Shown: positions 37,871 to 48,914 of the stretch, piece by piece
How positions within the stretch are numbered: the first letter of the stretch is position 1
Layout of the letters: each line of letters opens with the position of its first letter
Assembly: GCF_038396675.1 (NCBI RefSeq)
Contig: NC_088931.1
Location: forward strand, 73,375,001 to 73,439,000
Direction of reading: 5' to 3'
DNA from: Hydra vulgaris
Taxonomy: Eukaryota; Cnidaria; Hydrozoa; Anthoathecata; Hydridae
Length of the DNA stretch: 64,000 nucleotides
The notes under the pieces: generated by a model
Told to the model about the DNA's origin: nothing
Databases searched by the model: none
What the model saw: the letters and a program-made list of their open reading frames with translations, nothing else
Position numbers and translations under genes: made by a program

Positions 37871-38525
37871 TATAGTTTGTTGGCTTTGGGAAGAGCGGAA
37901 GGAAAAAAGTGATTCTTACGCCAACATATACGTCACTTTTAATTACTTTTAACTTTCGTCCAACATTTCCGTGTTGGACGAAAGTAAAAACCATTAATTT
38001 AATTACAAATTAATCGTTTTTTAAAAAAACCACAAAAACGCAAATTTAATTGACCAGAATGTTTTTAAAAACATTCTGAATGTTTTTAAAACATTTTGAA
38101 TGTTTTTAACAATATAAACAATGTTTTTATTTTAATTTTTTTTAATAAAATGATTTATTTTTATTTTTTTTAATAAAATGTTTTTATTTTTATTTTTTTT
38201 ACTGTAAATCATGCGCGGAGTGTTGCTACATCGACTATCTTATAGCCTGACTCGCAAGGGAGTGCTGCTACATCGACTGACAAATAGCCTGACTCGCAAG
38301 GGAGTGCTGCTACATCGACTGACAAATAGCCTGACTCGCAAGGGAGTGCTGCTACATCGACTGACAAATAGCCTGACCCGCAAGGGAGTGCTGCTACATC
38401 GACTGAGGGTTTGGTTGGGGCAGGCAGTCTATCATTATTAAAAAAAAAAAAATTCCGGTCTTGCATTTTAATTTTTACTTTTTGTCAACAAAATACGGAA
38501 AAAACTTTCGGACAACATCTAAGGG

Positions 38526-38528
<3 letters not shown>
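37871..38528 (+). mobile_element. (TA)n-bordered repeat element, copy 1
   Basis: The unit starts TATAGTTTGTTGGCTTTGGG and ends CAACATCTAAGGGTTC. In order it contains a stem TTTCGTCCAACA..TTCCG..TGTTGGACGAAA, several GAATGTTTTTAAA repeats, and a core of five copies (38213-38410) of a 42-bp repeat with GGAGTGCTGCTACATCGACT, then GTTTGGTTGGGGCAGGCAGT and a poly(A) run. Both sides are (TA)n. No protein; the VDVAALPCESGYLS frame arises because the repeat is 42 bp (14 codons). Confidence 0.85.
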
Positions 38529-38560
<32 letters not shown>

Positions 38561-38563
<3 letters not shown>

Positions 38564-39219
38564 CCCTTAGATGTTGTCCGAAAGTTTTTTCGATATTTTG
38601 TTGACAAAAAGTAAAAATTAAAATGCAAGACCGGAATTTTTTTTTTTTAATAATGATAGACTGCCTGCCCCAACCAAACCCTCAGTCGATGTAGCAGCAC
38701 TCCCTTGCGGGTCAGGCTATTTGTCAGTCGATGTAGCAGCACTCCCTTGCGAGTCAGGCTATTTGTCAGTCGATGTAGCAGCACTCCCTTGCGAGTCAGG
38801 CTATTTGTCAGTCGATGTAGCAGCACTCCCTTGCGAGTCAGGCTATAAGATAGTCGATGTAGCAACACTCCGCGCATGATTTACAGTAAAAAAAATAAAA
38901 ATAAAAACATTTTATTAAAAAAAATAAAAATAAAAACATTTTATTAAAAAAAATAAAAATAAAAACATTGTTTATATTGTTAAAAACATTCAAAATGTTA
39001 TAAAAACATTCAGAATGTTTTTAAAAACATTCCGGTCAATTGAATTTGCGTTTTTGTGGTTTTTTTAAAAAACGATTAATTTGTAATTAAATTAATGGTT
39101 TTTACTTTCGTCCAACACGGAAATGTTTGACGAAAGTCAAAAGTAATTAAAAGTGACGTATGTGTTGGCGTAAGAATCACTTTTTTCCTTCCGCTCTTCC
39201 TAAAGCCAACAAACTATAG

Positions 39220-39224
<5 letters not shown>
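38561..39224 (-). mobile_element. (TA)n-bordered repeat element, copy 2
   Basis: Inverted relative to copy 1 and separated from it by 32 bp of TA. It has the same internal order and the same number of 42-bp repeats. It differs by a few substitutions and by a longer stretch of AAAAATAAAAATAAAAACAT repeats (38885-38970). Confidence 0.85.
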
Positions 39225-39262
<38 letters not shown>

Positions 39263-39294
39263 TATATATACACATATATATATATATATATATA

Positions 39295-39952
39295 GAACCC
39301 TTAGATGTTGTGCGAAAGTTTTTTCAATATTTTGTTGACAAAAAGTAAAATTTAAATTGCAAGACCGGAATTTTTTTTTTTAATAATGATAGACTGCCTG
39401 CCCCAACCAAACCCTCAGTCGATGTAGCAGCACTCCCTTGCGGGTCAGGCTATTTGTCAGTCGATGTAGCAGCACTCCCTTGCGAGTCAGGCTATTTGTC
39501 AGTCGATGTAGCAGCACTCCCTTGCGAGTCAGGCTATTTGTCAGTCGATGTAGCAGCACTCCCTTGCGAGTCAGGCTATAAGATAGTCGATGTAGCAACA
39601 CTTCGCGCATGATTTACAGTAAAAAAAATAAAAATAAAAACATTTTATTAAAAAAAATAAAAATAAAATCATTTTATTAAAAAAAATAAAAATAAAAACA
39701 TTGTTTATATTGTTAAAAACATTCAAAATGTTATAAAAACATTCAGAATGTTTTTAAAAACATTCTGGTCAATTAAATTTGCGTTTTTGTGGTTTTTTTA
39801 AAAAACGATTAATTTGTAATTAAATTAATGGTTTTTACTTTCGTCCAACACGGAAATGTTGGACGAAAGTCAAAAGTAATTAAAAGTGACGTATGTGTTG
39901 GCGTAAGAATCACTTTTTTCCTTCCGCTCTTCCTAAAGCCAACAAACTATAG

Positions 39953-39957
<5 letters not shown>
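39295..39957 (-). mobile_element. (TA)n-bordered repeat element, copy 3
   Basis: Same orientation as copy 2, from which it is separated by about 70 bp of TA-rich repeat. Differences are scattered (for example TTCGCGCATG against TCCGCGCATG), so copies 2 and 3 are not an exact recent duplication. Confidence 0.85.
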
Positions 39958-40001
<44 letters not shown>

Positions 40002-41053
40002 CAGATTTAAGTTTATAAACTTTCGTGTCAACAAATTACAGTCAGTTTTTCATGTTTAATACACAAAATATATATCAAATATAAAATAAATCCAATATAA
40101 AATAAAACAAAATAGTAAACTTACTCAAACCAGTATCAGTTACACCGTGTGAAGTAACTAAAAAACACTTCAGTTCTTTTCAATCACTCTAAAAACTAAC
40201 TTTCAGCTCTTTCCAATAGCACTAAAAAATAAAACAAAACTTGCTTAGTTGAGTTGCCTAGTTTATAAGAATCTGAAAACAGATAAGTAAAAAACCAAGA
40301 ACAAACAAACAATTATTTTTTAGAACTACTATATTTAAACAAATTAAATAAAACAAAGAATAACGCCAATTCTCCTTAAAAGCTAAAAAAAATTTTCAGC
40401 TCAAATTTGCTTGCAGACCTTGCTTGTAAAATAAAATGTGAATAAGAAACACATTTAGAAAAGCCTAGAAAAAATTCATAAAAATTTACATACATTTGTT
40501 CTTTTATATCGCATTAATCCATGATATGATTAATCTGAAATGAAAAAATGTAATTGATAAGTAAATACAAAGAAAAAAATCAAACATGAATCGAAAATCA
40601 ATATATCTGATAGAGATAAGATGTCATGATAAGAGAGTAGTAGTTGTTAAATAATGTTATTTCATGTTAGCTTTTAGAAAACAAATCATGTTTGTACTTC
40701 ATGGTTCTAAAAGTTCAAATTGAGATATAAACAAAATGTATATACCGCAAAATGATTTTTCTTGAGTGGCTTTTAGTGAATGATTAAAAGCAGTGAGTTT
40801 CAATAATAAAACCACTTATAACTTTTAACAATAGACACCAACATTAAGGTAAGCCAAATGCAACAACATTAGTAACATAAATAACAACTTTATGCAAAAT
40901 CTTGCTCTACACGTTTGCCAAGTTGCACACTTTGAAAACATGGAAACAACATAATATAAACATACATAATAACTATAAAACACAATACATTTATTCAACT
41001 TTATATAACATATACAAACACCTCATATAATATTTATATACACAATAGATACA
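39958..41053. other. (TA)n tract then AT-rich gene-free stretch
   Basis: (TA)n to 39999. The remainder shows no gene, repeats or paired ends. Confidence 0.45.
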
Positions 41054-41061
41054 TTTTATAC

Positions 41062-44000
41062 ATGGCCTACTTTATTTATACGGCCGGATATTTTGCATTT
41101 TGAAGAAAAAAATAGAAGGCCAGTTTTCTCGAAAAGTGTTTTTAAAGAAGCATCTTTGAAAGTTTAAAAAGATGGTTAACAAATGTTGCGTTGTAAATTG
41201 TCGTTCAAATTATCATAGTTATGGTGAAGTATCTACAGTAGTATTTTCGTTTCCAAAAAATGAAGAGTTAAAAAAAAGTTGGATTAAATTTGTAAATAAG
41301 AAAGATTGGACACCTACTAATTCTTCCGTTATATGCATCAAACACTTTGAAAAAAATATTTTCTGAAAGGTAACACGAATCAACGATTTAGATTAATAAA
41401 AAAACTAAAGCCTATTCCAACTATTTTTGATTGCACAAATTTGACTGATGAAGGTTCATCACAACTTATAAAATCTTCTAATTCGTTAAGAAAATCACCA
41501 ACTAAAAGAATATTTCAGCCAGATCAATATGAACAGTTTTTATTGAATGATTTGATTAGTAGCTTTGACGATATTACTGAGAGTCTTGCTCCAGATGGTT
41601 TTTCATTCTTGAAGTATCATGATCATGTAATTTTTTATAAATTGAGTTATAGTACTTTATCTATTCCAGAAGTTACAGAGTGCATTCGTGTAAACAATGA
41701 GATGCATGTTAAATTATTTTACAAAGATTCACCTCTACCATTGCCTCAGTGGTTTCGTCAAGGAAGATATTGTCGTTTATCTTGTAAAAGTATGTTTCAT
41801 AATTTTCCTACCTACATTAAATCACAAGCCGAACAATTTTCATCTGTATTGACTGAATTACAGCAAATTAAATATATGAAAAAACCTATTTATTCAGCCA
41901 ATATTATAAAATATTCACTGATATTACGATATACTTCTATGCAGTCATACCAACTTTTGCGTGAAGGATTGCCTTTACCATCATTATCATTACTTAAAAA
42001 AATAACTAGTGGAAATATTGATGCTCTAAGTTGTGCAAAACGTTTAAAATTAGAAGGTAAGATATCTCAAGACATTTGCTTGATTTTTGATGAAATGTAC
42101 TTGCAAAAATGTGAGGAGTATTTTGCTGGAGAGATGATTGGTAGTGATGAGTCTGGAGAAATGTATAAGGGAATAGTTTGTTTTATGATAGTTGGCCTGA
42201 AACAAAACATTCTATATGTGATTAAAACGTCTCCTGAAAAAAAAATCAATGCTGAATGGTTGAAAGAAGAAATTTTTGAATGTCTTCGTATTTTAACTGA
42301 ATGTGAATTTAATGTTAGAGTTATTGTGTGTGACAACCATTCCTCTAATGTTTCTTGTTTTAAAAAAATTCTTTGTGCATCGAATCAACAAGCCGAAGAT
42401 TTGTTTTTTATTTACAATCTAAAAAAAATTTACCTTTGTTTTGATGGTGTACATCTTATTAAAAACATCAGAAATAATTTGTTAAATTGCAAAAGATTTT
42501 TATTTCCAGATTTTAACTTTAATGGATTTAAAGATCCTATAATTGTATGTGAGGGAGAAATCAAATGGAGCACCTTCCATAATATTTATGAAAAAGACCT
42601 CGCTCTTGATGCTGGCTTGCGTAAAGCACCAAAAATAACAATGAAAGTATTACATCCTGACAATTTTAAACAAAATGTTTCTTTAGCACTTGCAATTTTT
42701 GATGAAACTACATCTGCAGCGATTCACTCATATTTTCCTGATCTTAAAAGTAGTGCAGATTTTCTTACATTATTTAACAAGTGGTGGGTTTTATCAAATT
42801 CTAAATGTCAATATTCAACATGTAATATTTTAGGTAATGCAGTCATTTCTGGTGATAAAAAACCTAAATTTCTTAGGGAAATGGCACATTGGATTGAAAC
42901 TTGGCAATCACAAAAGATACCAAACTGTGAGAAGTTTACTTTAAGTGTTTAGACAGCTGCAGCACTAATAAGGACACTTAATAGTCATGCCTTATTGATC
43001 GAGGACTTACTTAATGATGGATATCACTTTGTTTTAACTGCGAGATTTCAAAGTGACCCATTAGAAAGGAGATTTGGACAATATAGACAAATGAGCGGTG
43101 GAAGATTTTTGGTGGGTTTAAAAGATGTCACTATTTCTGAAAAAATATTAAAAATCAAAAGTATAGTTAAAGAAAGTATAAACTTTGATGATAGTTTGAA
43201 AATGCCTTTTGAGTCAAAAAATAATTTAACAGATTTGAAAAACTTTCTTCTTGATAATGATAAAGCTGAGTGTACTCCAGAAATCATGACACTTGCACCA
43301 GAAAGTAGGGAAGTAGGTGCTCATATTGCTGGATATATAGCAAAGAAACTTAAAAAACGTTTTGATACATGTTGTAAAGAACTTTTATGTTGTGTCAATA
43401 TTGATGAAAGCAATCCTGATCATACTTATTTAACAATTATTTCTAGGGGTGGTCTCACTATTCCTTCACCATCACTTTTGGATTATGTTTGCATATATAT
43501 TCACATCCTTTGCTATGATTGACTACTCTTATAACAAAATAAAGAAATTTAATTTACATGCACGACAAGCTTTAGAATATTTTTTAAACCACTTTTATGA
43601 CATTTTCTTGTCCCATGCATGAGAAAATTGGGATAAAACTTGCTGGAAGAATTGTTATCAACATTTTTCTTAATAATAAAAGAATTATCTCTACCAGCGA
43701 AGTAGCTGTTGATCATGTAAAATCTTTTAAAAAGAAAAAATTTGAGAATTTTAATATATTATTTATAATATAATTATTTTATTTTTTAATGAAAAAAGAA
43801 AAATATTTTAATATTTTTATAACTGTTCTTTTTTCTTACATTGTTTTTACTAATTCTAAATTTTAAAATAAAGACTCTTTTTATTTATTTATTTCTTAAT
43901 AAATGTTCGTTTAATATCTAAAATTATGAATATATACAACTTTAGTGGACTTTTTAAATTTAGAAAATAAAATAATTTTGAAAATGTTCAAGACGTATTA

Positions 44001-44091
44001 AGTTTTTGAAACATTACGATTTTAAAAACTGGCCTTCTATTTTTTTCTTCAAAATGCAAAATATCCGGCCATATAAATAAAGTAGGCCATG
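41062..44091 (+). mobile_element. P element (THAP-type), recent but damaged
   Basis: A 3.03-kb element. Terminal inverted repeats of 67 bp (41061-41127 and 44025-44091) start CATGGCCTACTTTATTTATA and differ at only one position. An 8-bp target duplication TTTTATAC flanks it (41054-41061 and 44092-44099, overlapping the terminal C). A single plus-strand gene for a THAP-domain transposase fills the interior. The length of the duplication, THAP domain and P-type catalytic core identify the P superfamily. Confidence 0.95.
41172..43774 (+). pseudogene. P-element transposase with THAP domain (THAP9-like), about four lesions
   Basis: Residues 1-65 form a THAP zinc finger: MVNKCCVVNCRSN, W in KSWIKF, then CIKHF (C2CH). 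A one-base loss in an A run near 41350 shifts the frame. The main frame 41441-42952 covers the P transposase core: FRQGRYCRLSCKSMFHNFPT (LTCH-like region), YSLILRYTSMQSYQLLREGL, DICLIFDEMYL (first catalytic Asp), GIVCFMIVG, VRVIVCDNHSSNV (second Asp), YLCFDGVHLIKNIRNNLL (GTP-binding insertion region). One TAG at 42950 interrupts an otherwise continuous frame that resumes TAAALIRTLNSHALL and includes FQSDPLERRFGQYRQMSGG. Two more shifts (about 43490, 43610) precede the tail CPMHEKIGIKLAGRIVINIF. So the copy is inactive but young. Confidence 0.92.
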
Positions 44092-44099
44092 TTTTATAC

Positions 44100-44632
44100 T
44101 ATTTTAATGACACATTTATAAAACAATTACATAACACATATTACCACATACATATAATTATCAAAAACTTTTTAACTTTGAACATAATATAAACATATAC
44201 GCAAACTATAAACATATAACTTGAATTGCGCAAACAAAAAAATTAAAAATAACATGAAAAAATCTAAAATGATAGGATTTATAATATATTTGAATTATAT
44301 TAATTTAGGACTTAATAAATAAAATAAAGATAATAAGAAAATAAGAATATAATAAAAAAAAAGAATAAAACAAAATAAATTTAAAAGTAGTAATAAATAT
44401 TTTTATGATAAAGTTTTAATAATTTTTTTAGTACAAAAAAGTATTGTAACTGTATTGGAGATATGCGATACTGCTTTAGCAGAACGATATTTCTTCATAC
44501 AACTTTTCATGTATCCCTGACTATTCTTTTTCATTCCAGACAAACTTTTTACTAAATTTCTCAAGAGAAAACTTTTTAATTTAAATTTTGCTTTCACTAT
44601 TTCAGTTTAAGCATGCGCTTTAAAGCAAAGAT
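44100..44632 (-). repeat. Repeat D, copy 2
   Basis: Inverted relative to 30413-31157, about 90 percent or more similar by eye, without the 300-bp insert. The P element is inserted at its lower edge. Confidence 0.85.
44403..44597 (-). CDS. Conserved 64-residue basic peptide, copy 2
   Basis: Same frame and length as the copy at 30453, with about eight residue differences (for example NSQGYMKSCMKKYRSAK). Both copies are open, which is unusual in this otherwise decayed window. The role is unknown. Confidence 0.4.
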   Translation of the reverse strand: MKAKFKLKSFLLRNLVKSLSGMKKNSQGYMKSCMKKYRSAKAVSHISNTVTILFCTKKIIKTLS

Positions 44633-44924
44633 TTTCGCTGCCTTGGATTTGTAAGACTCTTTCATTATTAGGGGTCGTCCATAAAGTACGTACGCATATA
44701 GGGGGGAGGGGGGGGGGTCTTCAAAAAGCGTACGAAAGCGTATGGGAGGGGGGGGGGGGGGGAGGGTTCAATTTAAAAGTACGTACTTCGATTTTCTAAT
44801 TTATCACAATTAACCAGCTAATCAATAGAAAAGTTACATTCTGACTAAAGATTCTTGTTTGCCAACATAAAAAGATGTATGGTATATGAAGTAGAGGGTA
44901 TAGTTTTCCTCTATGCACACACAT

Positions 44925-45295
44925 GTATGGGCGCCCTCAGAATTTTTTGATGTTCCAGATAGGACACTTTCACACATCGTGCAAACTCATAACTTAAGCT
45001 TGTTTATACCAATGCCAAATGAGGAGGCCTTGCAAAATATCGGGTTGGCGGAGGCCTGTGAACAAAAAGCCTTAAAACACTTACCCTCCCGACCCCCAAA
45101 ATAAGAGGGGTGTAAATTTTGCATGGTTATAACTTTTAGATTTAGAAAAAAATTTGGATGGCCTCCGCCATCCAAATTTTTTGCAAGGCCACCTCATTTG
45201 GCATATTAACAAACTTAAGTTTGCACGTTGTGTGAAAGTGTTCTATCATCAAAAATCAAAACATCAAAAAATCCTGAGGGGGCCCATGCACACAT
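44925..45295. mobile_element. Foldback element nested in the TTA element
   Basis: Inverted arms of about 120 bp: left TATGGGCGCCCTCAG, GACACTTTCACACATCGTGC, CCAAATGAGGAGGCCTTGCA; right has the complement of AACACTTTCACACAACGTGC and CCAAATGAGGTGGCCTTGCA, ending CTGAGGGGGCCCATG. Similarity about 85 percent by eye, so older than the other palindromes. Confidence 0.75.
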
Positions 45296-45617
45296 GCCCG
45301 CCCTTATATACTGGCCCTGAGTAAGACCTGAGGGCCGTGGTTGATGGGACGGAGTCACCCTTAAAAAAACGTGTCAATGGCGTCTCAAAGACCGCTAGGT
45401 TTTGCTAAAATAAAAAGTTTCTTAAAATAGCAAAAGGGCACAAAATTTGCTGTTGCTCCCTCCCACTGGGTTTTACCCTTTGTTTTCAATATTACTGATC
45501 TCACCTTAGACTCGTTTTTTACTTACTAAAGAGGGGTGCCTGAAAAAAACGTCCACCTTAAGTATAGTTTATTTACATTTGATTCGTTAAAAAAACAAAA
45601 AAAGTTTTCCTAAATTT

Positions 45618-45680
45618 CACCGAGAATCGAACCTAGTTCTCCGTCGACTATTGCCGCTGCATAAACCTTTCGCCCAAATA
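45618..45680 (-). other. tRNA-derived sequence (box A and box B)
   Basis: On the minus strand a box A-like TGGGCGAAAGG is followed 43 bp later by box B GGTTCGATTCT, the spacing of a tRNA. The T arm pairs at four of five positions. The other arms do not fold, so it is a tRNA relic or SINE head, not a working tRNA. Confidence 0.35.
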
Positions 45681-46008
45681 CATACTTGCATTTGTGAATT
45701 TTAAATATATTTAAATTATTATTTGCATTTATACTTAAAGACGTTTTTAAAATGCGTAAGCAAAAAGCTTTGGGGTAGTATAAAGTATCTAAGGTACCCT
45801 CCGTCTTTATTTTTTTTAATTAAACTTTTTAATTAAGAAAAAAAAAACAGGAGGGATGGGGGAAGGGGATATTTGAGGGGGGGGGGGTATTTGAGAAACG
45901 TACGTACTTTTAAGGGGGGGTGGGGACATAAAAGTACGCATGGCAACAGGGGGGAGGGGGGTCAAATTTCAAAATTTTTGGCGTACGTACTTTATGGACG
46001 ACCCCTTA

Positions 46009-46829
46009 TGACATGTGCAACCGGAATAGATGGCCTTACATTGTTATTATGTAGCAAGATATTTTTAAGAAACCTCTTACTAATATCTACAAATAATCCT
46101 CTAATCAGTTGTTTAATGGTCAAACTCAAGCTCATAAAACAAGTTTGCCTTTGAATACGGTTTTCGGTAAAAGCTTCTTAGTTGTGTTGACATTGTAGTT
46201 ATAACTTCCTTTTCTAATGGAATTCTTTCTAATGGAAATTCTAATGGAATAGATTCTTTCTGAAAAAATTCCTTTTCTTCCTCTTTTTATAAGGTGTCGG
46301 ATTGAATCGTATATTCATTGTTACTTTTTTCATGTGTGAGGCGCTACGAGTTTTTTTGCAAGTAATCAATGCAAGATATGGCAGTAATATTTGTTCCGTT
46401 TTAGCCGTTTAATGTGTAGCGTTTAAATTTAAATGGTGCTGTAATTTTTTTTATTTCTTTTTAGTTTTTTCATTACTGTTTCCTAAAATTTTAAACTTAA
46501 ATTTTTTTGCGTGGTACCTTAAATTGAGATATTTTTTCTGTATAACGTATAACATTTTCTTGTCTCTTTTTAGTTGATCTTTAATGTTTGCATCCATCCT
46601 TTTCTGAAATGAATGTATTGCAAATTTTGCAGTGTGGTTGAACATAAGCAACCGAATAAACATGATTGTGGTATTTGGGTTGTATAACGAGGTGTGATAC
46701 GGTAAGAGAGCAGGAAGTTGTATAACTGCTTTGATCAGTCTTTTTGTTCAATCTATGCTGCTCGTATTGTTTTGATTTGTGGTTTCATGAAAGATTCGGC
46801 TTCTGAGCTTGCCTGCGGCCGAAGTAGCG
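46009..46829. other. AT-rich stretch; one 70-codon frame of unknown meaning
   Basis: The minus frame 46663-46451 (KDQLKRDKKMLYVIQKKYL) is Lys-rich and could be coding, but I see no homologue and no splice sites. Nothing else is recognised. Confidence 0.3.
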
Positions 46830-47935
46830 TGATTTGTTTATGATGAATGATTTGGTATAAATGGCGTCTGCAAAACAATAAACTCACAGTTACAAAAACT
46901 GATTTTTCAAAGACATGTTCATATTTATGGAGTGAGAATGAAAAGGAAAAGCAAGTTGGGAAGTAAGTGCAGGAGTATTTCAGTTTATTGAATCTGAAAG
47001 CAAAGAATGAGCAACATAGTTTTATCTCTTCTCTGATCGATTTGGGGACCAAAATCAAAATAGAATGATGAACATAATAATGTCGGATGCATTGACTCTA
47101 TTCAAATTAGATTTAATTGAGCTTACATTCTTTGTTCCGGGACACAGTCAGAGTGAAAATGATGTTGCCCACTCAATAATTAAAAAACATTATCGAAATC
47201 GAGTAATAAACACACCTATGCAGTGGGAAACAACAATAGAACACACTTTAAAAAAATAATACCTATGTGTTAACTGTGTTAAATAATGATGATATAATAA
47301 ATTTTAAGAATGGAAAAGTATTTTAAGTATATTTTGCAGAACTAACTAACAAATGCTTTAAAATATGAATCGGTGAATGTTAAAAGGGCGGAAGTCCAAT
47401 AATGCAAACTTTTGGAAAACTAAAAAAACCTGCATTTTCTCCAGTAGTAATTTTTGTTAATGGTTCAATAATTTTTTTTTGAATGTGAAAAACATTATCC
47501 TCTTCAAAAAAATTATTAAACCATTAACAAAAATTTACTACGGGGGAAAATGCCGTTTTTTTTAGTTTCCTGAAAGTTTCCATTATTGGACTTCCGCCCT
47601 TTTAACACTCACTGAGTCATATCTAAATCAGTAAAAGTAAATGGTCCAAAGTCTAAACCAAAAAAAGTTATGTGGGCCAGTATTGTACAACTAAAAGTTT
47701 TAAAAGAAAATCCTGATTTTCTTTAGTTAAAATATAACTTAGAAGAAGAATATAAAAGTTGTATTTTTTGAGCAAAAAACACAACTCGCACAAAATCAGC
47801 AGCATATATACGCTTACAAAAGCAGAAGTATCTTGCTCCAAAAGGTATTATTACACTCAAAAAAAAAAAAAAATTCTTCTTTCCCAATGTAACAAAGGTT
47901 ATCCAAAACAGCATCATCATTTCTACCAAAACCAA
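46830..47935 (+). pseudogene. DDE-like transposase remnant of the GQN type, split by a MITE
   Basis: Plus-strand pieces in order: SYLWSENEKEKQVGK and VQEYFSLLNLKAKNEQHSF (46900-47035), then a region reading FGDQNQNRMMNIIMSDAL in one frame (47040-47095), which corresponds to the D.C.GQN.N block of a repeat-borne protein family, then FFVPGHSQSENDVAHSIIKK and VINTPMQWETTIEH (47125-47240). The C-terminal part follows the MITE: KGIITL, a Lys run, QCNKGYPKQHHHFYQ (47845-47930). Frameshifts occur throughout. The GHSQSEND segment probably holds the last acidic catalytic residue (inference). The superfamily is not established. Confidence 0.5.
47384..47601. mobile_element. 218-bp MITE flanked by TTAA
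   Basis: Ends AAGGGCGGAAGTCCAATAAT face inward on both sides, and TTAA (47380-47383, 47602-47605) flanks the unit. The interior is largely palindromic. The TTAA sites suggest mobilisation by a piggyBac-type transposase (inference). It splits the DDE-like remnant. Confidence 0.88.
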
Positions 47936-48900
47936 TAGATTCGAGTCAGTTGATGATGATGGCAATGATGAAATACCGAAAATAGAACCAAACCAACAAC
48001 CCAAAATCATAAAAAAGCAGACCATCAAATAACTGAAAAAGATTCTATAGAGCCTGTTTACAGCAGTTAAGAAAATGAAAAGTACACAAAAGGACAAACA
48101 GACAAAGTACATAAGTACACAATTAGCAGATAAATATTACAAAATGTTGTTACAATGAAACCTTTGTTACTTGAATCACTTGTTTTATCTTACTTATTTT
48201 AAAAAAGTTTTTCAAGTTCATTAAATTTTAATCATTTCATCACTAAATGATTATTTAAAAAAACTATTTATTTGTTTAATTAAATAACGGTTAAGTTTTT
48301 GCATATGTTTCATTATTATTAGCACTAATTAATTAACTTAATAAATTGTTTGAGAATTAAATACTTGAATAAAATTTATGGAGTTAAGATATTTAATTAA
48401 TAGAGTTTTCCATATTTAAGATCCTTTAAAGACTCTCATGTTGAGATGACCTGTTAAATTGCTTAAACTTAAATTTTTTTATTATACTATGGAAAATAAT
48501 AGAATTTTTTATAAACAGACTAAAAATAATTAGGTTTAATCCTAAAGATCAAAGGCAGTGATAAATTTAAAACTTAAAATGTCTTTTTTTCAGAACAGCA
48601 AAAACGGGCTTACGATAAAAAATGCCTCACCAATCATAAGCAATTCTTTTAAAAATAACAAGTATTTAAGACACACTATGCTGTCAAAATACATAATGGA
48701 ATTAAAAGATAAATATTTAATGACTTTATATTGAATTATATTTATCCTTGAAACATCGCCAGCGTATAACAATATTTTCAAAAGATTGGTCCTTCAAAAA
48801 AAAATTTGAATGAATATTAATGCAAACCAAGGCTGTTTTACTAAAGGCATGAAAATAAGTTTCTCTTGAATTACTATAAAAACAAGTGAGCTAATAAAGT
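47936..48900. other. AT-rich stretch, no gene
   Basis: Nothing recognisable apart from AT-rich sequence. Confidence 0.4.
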
Positions 48901-48914
48901 AATAATGAAAAATT

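Larger units (their letters stand above)
44671..46005. mobile_element. TIR element with TTA target duplication
   Basis: Both ends read GGGGTCGTCCATAAAGTACGTACGC (first 20: GGGGTCGTCCATAAAGTACG) pointing inward, flanked by TTA (44668-44670 and 46006-46008). Long G runs follow each end. It encodes nothing recognisable. A foldback unit (44925-45295) and a tRNA-like stretch (45618-45680) are inside. A solo end of the same family lies at 52155-52183. Confidence 0.85.

Noticed and set aside
38213-38410. CRISPR-like array of regularly spaced repeats
   Set aside because: The 42-bp units are contiguous with no unique spacers, and the context is a eukaryotic transposon cluster.
38213-38410. 42-bp repeat as tandem hammerhead ribozyme
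   Set aside because: The conserved CUGANGA and GAAA core elements are not present together in either strand.
38209-38466. Frames with repeated VDVAALPCESGYLS or VLLHRLTNSLTRKG
   Set aside because: The 42-bp repeat unit is a multiple of three, so all frames stay open; the same array occurs in inverted copies and shows no codon bias.
45618-45680. Functional tRNA gene
   Set aside because: Box spacing is right, but D, anticodon and acceptor arms do not fold; kept only as a tRNA-derived sequence.
47723-48112. 129-codon minus-strand frame with hydrophobic segments
   Set aside because: The plus strand of the same region carries the C-terminal motifs of the GQN-type remnant; the minus frame looks like a shadow of low-complexity AT-rich sequence.
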